A stretch of 64,000 nucleotides of DNA, taken from the NCBI GenBank assembly GCA_000702025.1, contig JNKJ01000003.1, positions 1 through 64,000 of the forward strand. Direction: 5' to 3'. Below, in pieces: positions 1 through 8,253 of the stretch (positions are counted from its first letter, which is position 1; each line of letters starts with the position of its first letter). The notes under the pieces are model-generated. The model made no database searches and had not been told where the DNA came from. It worked only from the letters and a program-made list of their open reading frames with translations. The stretch comes from Blautia schinkii DSM 10518 (GTDB lineage: Bacteria > Bacillota > Clostridia > Lachnospirales > Lachnospiraceae). Position numbers and translations under genes: made by a program.

Positions 1-192
1 CGCTGTCTTGTCAGGCATTTTGCGGAAGCGCGCCTGAAAATCCATTGCCTACGGAGACTTAGACTCGAACGCTCTTCGTGAGAGTCTTAGTCGCAGTTGG
101 CAATTAGTTGAAGGGAAGCGAGCAATGCCTGACAAGACAGCGCCAGCTCCCCCGCATCGAATTTCCTTCCACTCACCGTTCAACCCCTTTCC
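1..192 (+). repeat. Structured palindromic element, copy 1 (left arm cut by window edge)
   Basis: Positions 1-19 are the exact reverse complement of 124-142. Between them lies a core of about 104 nt that closely matches the core of copy 2 at 30291-30395. Core helices seen: ATTGCC (44-49) with GGCAAT (99-104); GACT (56-59) with AGTC (89-92); AGACTC (61-66) with GAGTCT (82-87), enclosing the 15-nt loop GAACGCTCTTCGTGA (67-81). The right side continues to a tail at 172-192 starting CTCACCGTTCAAC, also present in copy 2. By analogy with copy 2, whose arms are 54 nt, the left arm should continue upstream of base 1 as the complement of about 143-177. It begins about 70 bp beyond the stop of the CotF-like gene. 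Strand is assigned from a G-T wobble seen in copy 2. Confidence 0.8.
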
Positions 193-260
193 AGGGGCCC
201 CACAAACACAAAAGGGACATTGCCGCAGCAACATCCCCTTCGCATTCGTTTAAAATAGCC

Positions 261-554
261 TTACATCACACTGTGTCCCATTCCCTGGCTCTGCTTCATA
301 GACTGACCCTGGGTAAGCACGGAACGTACGTGATCTACCTCTTCCCTGGTTGCCTCAGCAGCCGGAACATAGTACCCTTTTTCACGCGCAATATGATAAA
401 TTTCCTCCTGGGAAGTCTCACACTGATTACGCATCTGCTTCAGGGTTTCCTTCAACTGCTTATTACCTGACTGGGAAATCATTTCACCATAGCGCACCAA
501 TTCACCATTGATACCTGCAAGTGTATCTGCTACCATTGTCTTTTCATCCATCAT
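261..554 (-). CDS. CotF-like spore coat protein
   Basis: A 97-aa helical protein with the look of the coat F (CotF) family: the stretch from Asp3 to about residue 66 contains an N-terminal helix, a central QMRNQCETSQEEIY helix and the family's closing GYYVP motif. The C-terminus is a Gln/Met-rich tail (GQSMKQSQGMG). Start: AAGGAGGT lies 7 nt before the first of two adjacent ATGs. It follows the 61-aa gene at 568-753 by 13 bp and is probably cotranscribed with it. CotF-type proteins are ferritin-like spore coat components in Bacillus; the role here is inferred from the family. Confidence 0.75.
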   Translation of the reverse strand: MMDEKTMVADTLAGINGELVRYGEMISQSGNKQLKETLKQMRNQCETSQEEIYHIAREKGYYVPAAEATREEVDHVRSVLTQGQSMKQSQGMGHSVM

Positions 555-567
555 CTCGGCTACCTCC

Positions 568-753
568 TTATTGTAAGAACTGCATTAACTGCTGCTTGCT
601 CTGCATTGCGGACTGCGCAGATTTCTCAAAAAACTGCTTCACCTGCATATCCTGTGCCTGCTGCGCATAAGCATCCATCTTACAGTGGGTGGTCTCAAAA
701 CCGCCGATTAAATGGCGCAGATTCTGTAAATCTAATTCTGAAATTTGTGTCAT
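568..753 (-). CDS. Small spore-coat-associated protein (hypothetical)
   Basis: A 61-aa protein, predicted almost entirely helical and Gln-rich (AQQAQDMQVKQFFEKSAQS). GGAGGTAG sits just before its ATG. Small proteins of this kind often accompany CotF-like genes in clostridia and may be annotated as spore coat protein. Here it is the first gene of a two-gene unit with the CotF-like gene, separated by 13 bp. No catalytic motif is visible. Function is inferred only from the neighbour. Confidence 0.65.
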   Translation of the reverse strand: MTQISELDLQNLRHLIGGFETTHCKMDAYAQQAQDMQVKQFFEKSAQSAMQSKQQLMQFLQ

Positions 754-832
754 GATACTACCTCCTCACACTATAATTACAGTAGATAGTATCCCTAAAA
801 CACTCCATAATATACATTAATTATGCCACAGT

Positions 833-930
833 CTTTATTATATAGTTTTTATTGTATAGCTTTTATTACATGGCTTTTATTACATGGCTTTTATTATATG
901 GTTTTTATTATATGGTTTCTATTATATAGC
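833..930. repeat. 14-bp tandem array, seven units
   Basis: Seven consecutive 14-bp units of the type TTTTATTATATGGT, at 833, 847, 861, 875, 889, 903 and 917. Units 3 and 4 are identical, as are units 5 and 6. Degenerate copies continue to about 958. The array lies in the 451-bp gap between the coat genes and glgA, upstream of the coat genes. Confidence 0.9.
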
Positions 931-1114
931 CTTTATTTATAATTTTCATTATATAGCCTATATGATACAGCCAAAAATCCCCTTCCCCCAAACAGCATTC
1001 AAACTCCGCAAAAACATTTCCCTTTTACCGAAGCAAAATCCCCGTCCTTCACTACACTATACCCAAATCAGCACAGTGCAAAGCACTCAAACCAGCGTGC
1101 CCAACAGGGGGAGC

Positions 1115-1204
1115 TCGAGGGGGCATTCGGGCTTTCGCAACTCTGAGATTGCCCCCTCGAAAATGGCATTCGGGCTATCTCCCCCTAAGATTGCCCCCTC
1201 GAAA
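1115..1204. repeat. 42-bp direct repeat, two units, ending at glgA stop
   Basis: Unit A is 1115-1156 and unit B 1157-1198; both begin TCGA, share GGCATTCGGGCT and end AGATTGCCCCC. A third unit start (TCGA) abuts the end of glgA. Unit A plus the start of unit B also forms a hairpin (TCGAGGGGGCA with TGCCCCCTCGA). No T-run follows in the glgA direction, so it is not an obvious intrinsic terminator. Apart from this and the 14-bp array, I see nothing gene-like in 754-1204. Confidence 0.8.
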
Positions 1205-2650
1205 TCATTCACCAATCAACCAGTTATACATTTCTTCATATTGCCGTGCAGAGCTGTTCCAGGAGAAATCCTTGGCCATAGCGCGATCCACCATTTTATT
1301 CCACTCGCGTTTTTTATCATAGTAAATACGCTCTGCATTACGGATGGTGTAGAGCATTTCATGTGCATTATAATTACGGAAGCTGAAGCCGGTTCCTGTG
1401 CCCTCGAACTCGTTGAACGGCTCCACAGTATCCTTAAGACCTCCAGTCTCTCTGACGATGGGGATTGTCCCGTAGCGCAGGCTCATGAGCTGACTCAGGC
1501 CGCACGGCTCGAAAAGGGACGGCATCAGGAATGCATCGGAGGCTGCATAGATACGGTGTGACATTGCTTCATCGTAATAAATCTGGGCGGAAACCTTGCC
1601 ATGGTATTTCCAGTCAAAGTGACGGAACATGTTCTCATACCGCTCGTCACCGGTTCCAAGTGCTACAATCTGTACCGCATCCTGACACAGCTCATCCATG
1701 ATATAAGCAATCAGGTCAAAGCCTTTCTGGTCAGTCAGACGTGATACGATACCGATCATCATAGCCTTTGGATCTTCGTCAAGTCCCAGATCCTTCTGAA
1801 GCTGCAGTTTATTTTTCACCTTTTCCTTACGGAAAGTGGTTGCGTTATAATTCTTAGTAATATACTCGTCTGTCTCCGGATTAAACAGGTCATAATCAAT
1901 GCCGTTTACAATACCGCGCAGGCTGTTCGCACGCGCACACATCAGGCCCTCGAGCTTCTCACCGTAGAACGGAGTCTTGATTTCCTCCGCATACGTATTG
2001 CTCACTGTAGTGATAGCGTCTGCGAAAACAATGCCGCCTTTTAAGAAGTTGGCGTCTTTGTATGCCTCCAGCTTATCCGGTGCGAAATAATAATCGGACA
2101 GACCTGTGATCTCTTTTACTGTCTTAACATCCCATACGCCCTGGAATTTCAGGTTATGTATGGTCATGATCGTCTTGATTCCCCAGAAGAATTCATTCTG
2201 CTGGAATGTATCGTGCAGATATACCGGCACAAGGCCTGTCTGCCAGTCATGACAATGGATGATATCCGGACGGAAACCGATTACCGGAAGCACGGACAGG
2301 ACTGCCTTGGAGAAAAATGCAAACTTCTCCAGATCCCACGGTGCATCGCCATATGGTTTAGGACCGCTGAAATAATATTCGTTGTCAATGAAATAGAACT
2401 GGATACCGTCATACTCCATGTGCATGATGCCCACATAGCAGTTCTTATACCCGAGATCCATGTAAAAATGTGTGACGTATTCCATTTTATCCTTCCACTC
2501 CTGCTTCATGCAGGCGTATTTCGGCAGAATGACGCGAATATCGAAATACCGTTTATCAAAACATTTCGGCAGTGCACCTGCTACGTCGGCCAGTCCTCCT
2601 GTTTTAATAAATGGTACTGCCTCAGATGTTGCAAATAGGATCCTCTTCAT
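1205..2650 (-). CDS. glgA: Glycogen synthase (ADP-glucose type)
   Basis: 481 aa, the usual length for bacterial GT5 glycogen synthase, which elongates alpha-1,4-glucan from ADP-glucose in the cytoplasm. The ADP-glucose-binding KTGGL is at residues 16-20. The C-terminal Rossmann domain carries the PSLFEPCGLSQL acceptor/donor motif and a second RETGGL motif. AAGGAGGG precedes the ATG. No glgC, glgD, glgB or glgP is in the window, so it stands alone between spo0A and the coat genes. Spore formers often store glycogen before sporulation; a link to the adjacent spo0A is suggestive only. Confidence 0.95.
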   Translation of the reverse strand: MKRILFATSEAVPFIKTGGLADVAGALPKCFDKRYFDIRVILPKYACMKQEWKDKMEYVTHFYMDLGYKNCYVGIMHMEYDGIQFYFIDNEYYFSGPKPYGDAPWDLEKFAFFSKAVLSVLPVIGFRPDIIHCHDWQTGLVPVYLHDTFQQNEFFWGIKTIMTIHNLKFQGVWDVKTVKEITGLSDYYFAPDKLEAYKDANFLKGGIVFADAITTVSNTYAEEIKTPFYGEKLEGLMCARANSLRGIVNGIDYDLFNPETDEYITKNYNATTFRKEKVKNKLQLQKDLGLDEDPKAMMIGIVSRLTDQKGFDLIAYIMDELCQDAVQIVALGTGDERYENMFRHFDWKYHGKVSAQIYYDEAMSHRIYAASDAFLMPSLFEPCGLSQLMSLRYGTIPIVRETGGLKDTVEPFNEFEGTGTGFSFRNYNAHEMLYTIRNAERIYYDKKREWNKMVDRAMAKDFSWNSSARQYEEMYNWLIGE

Positions 2651-2729
2651 CCGTATACCCTCCTTAGTAGCTTCTTTGAGAGCCTAATTTTAAAGCTCAT
2701 AATTTATTTTATTATAACCTAAAAACGGC

Positions 2730-3536
2730 TTAATGGAAAGAGTGATTTTTATATTCCAGCCTAATCTTATCCGCAATGAGGGCAATAAATTCAGAATTTG
2801 TGGGCTTACCCTTGCCTGTGCTCACCGTATATCCGAACAATTCGTCAATGGTGTCCATCTTTCCTCTGCTCCATGCCACCTCTATGGCATGGCGGATAGC
2901 TCTTTCCACCCGGCTGGGGGTCGTCTGGTGTTTTTTGGCTATCGTCGGGTAAAGGATCTTTGTGATGGAATTGAGCATTTCCATATCATTTACGGCAAGG
3001 ATGATGGCATCCCTCAGGTATTGATATCCTTTAATATGAGCAGGCACGCCGATCTCGTGTATCACATTTGTTACATCTGCCTCCAGGTTTCCCTTTGTAT
3101 AAGTATTCGTTTCCTCATGGGCTGTCTGACGGCTGACCTCCCTTGTCTTCCTGTCGCCGATACGGCGGATATGTTTGATCCGGTTGAGCAGCATCCGGTT
3201 ATCAAAAGGCTTCAGCATATAATAGTCTGCGCCCAGGCTGAAGGCATCCTCAGTGATGCGCTCCTGGCCTACCGCAGAAACCACGATAAACGACGGCGCT
3301 TTTTTCAGACTGTCATCATGATAAAAGCGCTCCATAACCGACAAGCCGTCTACTTTTGGCATGATGATATCCAGCACCACCACATCCGGTTCCTTTTCTT
3401 TAATAATATTACAGATTTCTTCTCCATTGTGTGCTTTCCCGACCAATTCCAGGTCATTATCCTCTTCGATCATCCGACCGAGTAATTCTACCATTTTCTC
3501 GTTATCATCTGCAATTGCCACATTTAATTTTTCCAT
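2730..3536 (-). CDS. spo0A: Sporulation master response regulator Spo0A
   Basis: 268 aa. N-terminal receiver domain (about 1-125) with the acidic pair Asp10-Asp11, phosphoacceptor Asp56 in VVVLDIIMP and a conserved Lys near 107 (YYMLKPFDN). A linker is followed by the Spo0A DNA-binding domain from about residue 155, with the characteristic [18 protein letters not shown] recognition region. AGGAGGAG precedes the ATG. It lies directly downstream of spoIVB, as in most Firmicutes. When phosphorylated, Spo0A activates or represses genes carrying 0A boxes (TGTCGAA) to commit cells to sporulation. Confidence 0.97.
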   Translation of the reverse strand: MEKLNVAIADDNEKMVELLGRMIEEDNDLELVGKAHNGEEICNIIKEKEPDVVVLDIIMPKVDGLSVMERFYHDDSLKKAPSFIVVSAVGQERITEDAFSLGADYYMLKPFDNRMLLNRIKHIRRIGDRKTREVSRQTAHEETNTYTKGNLEADVTNVIHEIGVPAHIKGYQYLRDAIILAVNDMEMLNSITKILYPTIAKKHQTTPSRVERAIRHAIEVAWSRGKMDTIDELFGYTVSTGKGKPTNSEFIALIADKIRLEYKNHSFH

Positions 3537-3621
3537 GAGGCTTGTCTCCTCCTAACTATATATCAGTTATTGTTGTACAAAACAGCGGGGCCCTTCCAGT
3601 TTGCTCTTGCACAATAAAGAT

Positions 3622-3651
3622 ATTATAGTTGAACGGGGATGGGGAAATCAA
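3622..3651 (-). promoter_or_regulatory. Putative sigma-A promoter of spo0A
   Basis: On the minus strand TTGATT (3646-3651), an 18-nt spacer and TATAAT (3622-3627) lie about 85 bp before the spo0A start. The -10 matches consensus exactly and the -35 matches 4 of 6. A 0A-box-like AGTCGAA (one mismatch to TGTCGAA) lies upstream at 3692-3698, compatible with autoregulation. Confidence 0.45.
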
Positions 3652-3752
3652 GCCGAAAGTGGCTTATTTACTGCATTTTCGTTCGATATCTTTCGACTTT
3701 TTTTCTCCCGCATTCCGACAGAAAAATTTAATTTTTGATACTTTTTTTATCC

Positions 3753-4952
3753 TTATTTCAACATATTTTCTATAAATATGCCATATCCGCTGGCTGAGTC
3801 CTGGACAAACACATGGGTCACCGCACCCACTATTTTACCGTTCTGGAGCACCGGACTGCCACTCATACCCTGCACGATACCTCCTGTCGCAGAAAGTAGT
3901 TTTTCGTCTGTCACGCGTATGACAAAACTCTTGTTGCTGTCCTCGTGGTTCATGTCAATTTTTGTAATTTCCGCTTGGTATTCCTCAACCTGATTTTCGA
4001 CGCAACAGAGAATGGACGCAGGTCCGATTTCCATTTCCTGCTTATAACCGACGGGCATCTGCCGCAAGGAGATTGCTTCCCCGGCATTCCCTTCAAACTG
4101 CCCGTAAATTCCATTTTTGCTGTTTGTGGTGATGGTTCCGATCACATTTCTCGGCTCATACCGGATAAGTCCCGACAATTCTCCCGGACTTCCCTTACTG
4201 CCCTTCTGTATTCCTAAAATCTGCGCCTGGTACAAGGCTCCGTCTTTAATATTCAGAAGCTCGCCTGTATCCACGTCGCTGATTCCATGTCCCAGTGCTC
4301 CGTAATGGCCGCTCTGGTCCACAAACGTAAGGGTACCAATGCCCTGCGTATCATCCCGTACCCAGATTCCCAGCTTATACTCGCCTTCCGCGTCTCTCAC
4401 CGGAGTGAGGGATACCGGAATTGTCTCGCCGTTTCTGTTGATTGCAAGAGTCACATCATCGCCGTTTAAAAGGGATAAATCATCCATAAGGTCTTTTTTA
4501 CAGGAGATTTTCTGCTGGTTAAATGCTACAATGTAGTCGCCCGGCTTCACGATATTTTTGGCCGGTTCCTCGGCAATACCGCCTTCCGTCACAATCTCAC
4601 CAGTGTCAATAATGAGCACACCCTCTGTTTCCATATAGATACCTACCGTACTTCCGCTGACTAAAAGATCAGTACTTTCTGTGGGCATAACCTTGATTTC
4701 TTTAAAGGGAATCACTCCCAAAATTTTGCAGGGAAGCAGATAACTTCCCTCACCTGAGGCCGTGATCGCATCCTCAAAGGTGAGTAGAGGATGCTTCAGG
4801 AGCTTCTCTACATTCTGGTCCTGTCCCTTCACTACATGGAGCTCATCCGGGATTTTTCTGTCCAGATAACGGTAGCCTAACAGACACATGGCCAGCAGAT
4901 CCAGACCCAGGCACCATAAAAGAAAATGCCGGTATTTCTTCTTTCTATCCAT
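3753..4952 (-). CDS. spoIVB: SpoIVB serine peptidase (sporulation checkpoint)
   Basis: 399 aa. One N-terminal membrane segment (about 9-26), then a PDZ domain (about 100-190) and an S55-type peptidase domain. Catalytic candidates are His222 in GALGHGISD and Ser364 in VQGMSGSPV. In Bacillus, SpoIVB is secreted by the forespore and cleaves SpoIVFA, triggering pro-sigma-K processing. Its position between recN and spo0A is the standard Firmicutes order. AAGGATGTG precedes the ATG. The 216-bp gap to spo0A holds the spo0A promoter. Confidence 0.95.
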   Translation of the reverse strand: MDRKKKYRHFLLWCLGLDLLAMCLLGYRYLDRKIPDELHVVKGQDQNVEKLLKHPLLTFEDAITASGEGSYLLPCKILGVIPFKEIKVMPTESTDLLVSGSTVGIYMETEGVLIIDTGEIVTEGGIAEEPAKNIVKPGDYIVAFNQQKISCKKDLMDDLSLLNGDDVTLAINRNGETIPVSLTPVRDAEGEYKLGIWVRDDTQGIGTLTFVDQSGHYGALGHGISDVDTGELLNIKDGALYQAQILGIQKGSKGSPGELSGLIRYEPRNVIGTITTNSKNGIYGQFEGNAGEAISLRQMPVGYKQEMEIGPASILCCVENQVEEYQAEITKIDMNHEDSNKSFVIRVTDEKLLSATGGIVQGMSGSPVLQNGKIVGAVTHVFVQDSASGYGIFIENMLK

Positions 4953-4984
4953 ACTGTCACATCCTTTGCACGCATATTTTCGCT

Positions 4985-5020
4985 AAAAAAAGAAAGGATA
5001 TCCTTTGGGATTATCCTCTC
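4985..5020 (-). terminator. Intrinsic terminator after recN
   Basis: On the minus strand GAGAGGATA pairs with TATCCTTTC (one wobble), with an 11-nt loop, then TTTTTTT. It begins 20 bp past the recN stop and so separates recN from spoIVB. Confidence 0.75.
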
Positions 5021-5040
5021 TTAGTATGCGGTGAAAAGAA

Positions 5041-6732
5041 TTATTTCAGTCTTGTATTTTTATGTACCTGTGCCAATTCTTTCATCTCTCTGGCATTGTC
5101 TAAAACCGTGGCTGTGATCTCTGCGCCGCCCAGCAGTCTTGCCAGCTCGCAGATGGATTTTTCGCCCACCAGAGGATGAATCTGGGTGGTGGTCTCCGTT
5201 CCTTTTATATGCTTTTCGATTTCAAAATGCGTATCCGCCATTGCCGCAATTTGCGGCAGATGCGTGATGCAGAGCACCTGGTGATGCCTGCCGATGACAG
5301 CCATTTTTTCGGATACCTTCTGTGCTGTACGGCCGCTGATGCCGGTGTCAATCTCATCGAATATAAGGGTTTCAATCTGGTCGCGGTCTGCAAGGATTGC
5401 CTTTAACGCAAGCATGATCCTTGATAGCTCACCGCCGGATACAATCTTCCCTAAAGGCTTCAGCTTCTCGCCGGGGTTCGTGGAAATTTCATATTCAATA
5501 TCATCAAAACCATTGTCCGTAAAGCTCTTTTTGCGGCTGAAACGGATGGCAAAATCAACATCCAGAAAATTCAAATCTTTCAGCCCGGCAATCACTTTCT
5601 TTTCTAGCTGTTGGCTATATTCTTTCCTGATTTTTGATAAATCATACGATACTTTTTCCAAAATTTCTTCAGAAGCTTTTAAATTTTCCCTCGCCTTCTG
5701 GAAGTTTTCCTCATATTTTCTAAGTTTATACAATTTTTGCAGCTGTTTTTCCTGATATGCAAGGATATCCTCGATACGCTGTCCATACTTGGCTTTCAGT
5801 CCGTTGATAATGTCAAGGCGGCGCTCCGTTTCATAGAAGGTCTGGTCGTCAAAGGTGAGGCTGTCCAGATAGGAAGAAAGCTCTCTGTTGAAATCATTGA
5901 GAAGACCGTCCACCTCGCCCAGCGTATCCTCCAGGGAGCGCAATTCTTCATCGTACTGCGTCACTCTGGATAGCTCCCGAAGTGCATTCCCCACCATTTC
6001 TCCGGCACCCTGCTGCCCGTCATAGCCGGTCATAATATGTACGCTTTCCAAAGACTCGAGGATTGTCTTAGCGTTTCCAAGCTTACGGTACTGCCGCTCC
6101 AGCTCGTCATCCTCGCCGATGCTTAATTCTGCCTTCTCAATCTCCTGAATCTCGAATTCAAGGAAGGCTGTCTCGCGGTTCCTCTGCTCCTCATCCATAT
6201 CAAGCGCCTTCAGCTCGGTGATGCAGCGCCGGTAATCCTTATAGGCGGCGTGCACCTTCTCTCTTGCGGGAAGTATCCGTTCTCTGCCGTAGGCATCAAG
6301 GATTTCCAACTGCTTATCCTGGTAGAGCAGTGACTGGTGTTCATGCTGCCCGTGGATATCCAGAAGACAGGCCGCAGCAGCCTTCATCTGGCCTACTGTG
6401 CTCGTCTCCCCGTTTATCTTATTGATGCTTCTGCCATCCGTAATCTTACGCGACAGGAGCACCTGCCCGTCCTCCGGGTAAATGTCCAGTGCCTTGAGTG
6501 CTTCTTTTGCTTTTGTATTTTCTACCTGGAATAAAAGCTCCACCAGTGCATAGGAAGCGTTTTCCCGGATCATATTCCTGGATATTTTCCCCCCTAAAAT
6601 GAGCTGGATGGAGCCAAGCAGGATTGACTTACCTGCGCCGGTCTCACCGGTGAGGATATTCAGTCCCGGCCCGAATTCCACTTCGATTTCTTCAATCAGT
6701 GCAAGGTTTTTTACGTGCAGATGAACTAACAT
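5041..6732 (-). CDS. recN: DNA repair protein RecN
   Basis: 563 aa SMC-like ATPase used in double-strand-break repair. Walker A GETGAGKS at 29-36, long coiled coil in the middle, ABC signature (VSGGELSRIML) near 420 and Walker B (LIFDEIDTG) near 455. Length is normal. AGGAGGTAA precedes the ATG (MLVHLHVKN). It follows argR in the conserved block argR-recN-spoIVB-spo0A, and a terminator lies immediately after it. Confidence 0.97.
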   Translation of the reverse strand: MLVHLHVKNLALIEEIEVEFGPGLNILTGETGAGKSILLGSIQLILGGKISRNMIRENASYALVELLFQVENTKAKEALKALDIYPEDGQVLLSRKITDGRSINKINGETSTVGQMKAAAACLLDIHGQHEHQSLLYQDKQLEILDAYGRERILPAREKVHAAYKDYRRCITELKALDMDEEQRNRETAFLEFEIQEIEKAELSIGEDDELERQYRKLGNAKTILESLESVHIMTGYDGQQGAGEMVGNALRELSRVTQYDEELRSLEDTLGEVDGLLNDFNRELSSYLDSLTFDDQTFYETERRLDIINGLKAKYGQRIEDILAYQEKQLQKLYKLRKYEENFQKARENLKASEEILEKVSYDLSKIRKEYSQQLEKKVIAGLKDLNFLDVDFAIRFSRKKSFTDNGFDDIEYEISTNPGEKLKPLGKIVSGGELSRIMLALKAILADRDQIETLIFDEIDTGISGRTAQKVSEKMAVIGRHHQVLCITHLPQIAAMADTHFEIEKHIKGTETTTQIHPLVGEKSICELARLLGGAEITATVLDNAREMKELAQVHKNTRLK

Positions 6733-6840
6733 ATTACCTCCTGATATACTTCAATTACCCTGCGGCGTACCCGCGGCGTGACATACGTCCTGCCTTACAT
6801 GGCAGCATACATCTGACAGCTGCAATCCGCCTCAGTATTG

Positions 6841-7296
6841 CTACTGTGTTTCGAGAATGCTGCGGAGCTTCTCCACCACGTCCATAGCCTGGTCGGCAGT
6901 TTTGGCAGCGCACATGATGGTATCGTCACCAGCAATGGACCCCAGGATTTCCTGCCATTTAAGGGCGTCCAGAGCTGCAGCCACACCCATGGCCATACCC
7001 GGTACTGTCTTAATGACCACCAGATTCTGCCCTACATCCATAGAAATCAGGGCTTCCTTAAGCACTCTAGTATATTTATCGCCCAAGGTGCTTGGCTCGT
7101 CTTTCAGAATGGCATAACGGGATTTCCCGTCTTTTCCTGCCACCTTTGTCATCTTCAGTGCGCGGATATCACGGGAAACCGTGGCCTGTGTAACCTTAAA
7201 TCCCGCCTCGTTCAGTCTGGCCGCCAGTTCCTCCTGGGTGTCAATGTCATACTGGTGAATCAGTTCGATAATCTTCTCATGTCTCGCTACTTTCAC
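6841..7296 (-). CDS. argR: Arginine repressor ArgR/AhrC
   Basis: 151 aa. N-terminal winged helix (about 1-70) with the recognition helix TQATVSRD at 36-43; C-terminal oligomerisation and arginine-binding domain with GDDT at 123-126. It starts at GTG, 6 nt after AGGAGG. Hexameric ArgR senses L-arginine and controls arginine synthesis and catabolism genes. It is 11 bp downstream of nadK and so probably in the same operon. The paired ARG boxes it would bind were not found near it. Confidence 0.96.
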   Translation of the reverse strand: MKVARHEKIIELIHQYDIDTQEELAARLNEAGFKVTQATVSRDIRALKMTKVAGKDGKSRYAILKDEPSTLGDKYTRVLKEALISMDVGQNLVVIKTVPGMAMGVAAALDALKWQEILGSIAGDDTIMCAAKTADQAMDVVEKLRSILETQ

Positions 7297-7307
7297 GTTA
7301 CAACCTC

Positions 7308-8168
7308 CTAGCTGTTTCGCATTTTCTGCCGCAGTACCTCTACAAAACTTAAGTGATTCAATTTAAGGATTTTTGTGCTGACCGAAGCCTTACGTATCAC
7401 AATACGGTCGCCTGTGACCATGGGTATCACCGTATCTCCGTCAAAGGCCGCCAGGCCCTTTTCCCTGTCACGGTGACGTCCCTTGCCCAGCTCTACAGTA
7501 ATCACATCCTCCGCCGGGAAAATGATACTTCTGGTATTGAGCGTATGGGGAGCTATGGGTGTCATGATCGTCATAGACGCATTCGGTGACACGATTGGAC
7601 CGCCTGTGGAAAGGCTGTATCCCGTAGAGCCGGTTGGAGTCGAAATGATGATGCCGTCCGCATTATAGGAATTCAGATATTCATTATTCACATAATTCTT
7701 AAAGCGCACCACGCGCAGCGGTCCTTCTCTGCCGATGACGATATCGTTAAGCGCGATGTCGCTGCCGATGATATCCTCCCCCCGGTAAACCGTGCCTGTG
7801 AGCATCATGCGCTCCTCCACCTCATAATCTCCCATCATAAGCTGGTCCAGCGCCGGATACACAGACTGCCTGTCCACCTCCGCAAGAAATCCCAGATTCC
7901 CAAGATTGATGCCCAGAAGGGGGATACCTCTATGTACCACATCCCTCGCCGCCTGCAGAAGCGTCCCGTCTCCGCCCAGTACGATAATGCACTGGGTTCC
8001 GTCGGGGATAAGCCCGGGATTTGTATAACGGTAAGGTCTGTCTACCTTGTGTTCTGCCGGCTGCACCCGGCATTCCTTCCCGTGCTTTTCCAGATAAGAG
8101 ACTATCTTTCCGGTAAACGCAAGGTCCTGGTCTTTATCGCTGTTAGTAATGATATAAAACTTGTCCAT
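7308..8168 (-). CDS. nadK: NAD kinase
   Basis: 286 aa, normal for bacterial ATP-NAD kinase, which makes NADP from NAD. It shows GGDGT at 65-69, the nucleotide-binding LNDIVIGR region and the STPTGSTGYSLS motif. It is the standard neighbour between tlyA and argR. The Shine-Dalgarno (GGAAAAC) is weak, and the 85 bp upstream contain a dispersed repeat (8186-8217), so translation may depend on the upstream gene. Confidence 0.96.
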   Translation of the reverse strand: MDKFYIITNSDKDQDLAFTGKIVSYLEKHGKECRVQPAEHKVDRPYRYTNPGLIPDGTQCIIVLGGDGTLLQAARDVVHRGIPLLGINLGNLGFLAEVDRQSVYPALDQLMMGDYEVEERMMLTGTVYRGEDIIGSDIALNDIVIGREGPLRVVRFKNYVNNEYLNSYNADGIIISTPTGSTGYSLSTGGPIVSPNASMTIMTPIAPHTLNTRSIIFPAEDVITVELGKGRHRDREKGLAAFDGDTVIPMVTGDRIVIRKASVSTKILKLNHLSFVEVLRQKMRNS

Positions 8169-8185
8169 AGTGTTTTCCTTGTTCG

Positions 8186-8217
8186 TTTATTCCCGCGGGC
8201 GATGAGCCAAGCCGGCC
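8186..8217 (+). repeat. Dispersed intergenic repeat, copy A
   Basis: This 32-bp segment shares GATGAGCCAAGC and a preceding CCCG box with the reverse complement of 19601-19630 (ATGAGCCAAGC). A looser third copy lies at 8231-8254 (CTCCCGCGTGCAATGGGCAGCC). It sits between tlyA and nadK, inside a probable operon. Confidence 0.6.
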
Positions 8218-8253
8218 GCGGGGTATTTGACTCCCGCGTGCAATGGGCAGCCT

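Noticed and set aside
20..123. Group I intron in the core of the palindromic element
   Set aside because: A GACT/AGTC pairing resembles P7, but the core is only about 105 nt and lacks the P3-P4-P6 parts; no interrupted gene is present.
49..234. Small open frame across palindromic copy 1
   Set aside because: No Shine-Dalgarno and the frame is not kept in copy 2; the conserved signal is structure, not protein.
833..930. CRISPR array
   Set aside because: Units are contiguous 14-mers with no spacers, and there are no cas genes.
884..1561. Plus-strand frame of 225 codons starting in the AT-rich array
   Set aside because: Its first part is translated tandem repeat and its second part is antisense to glgA.
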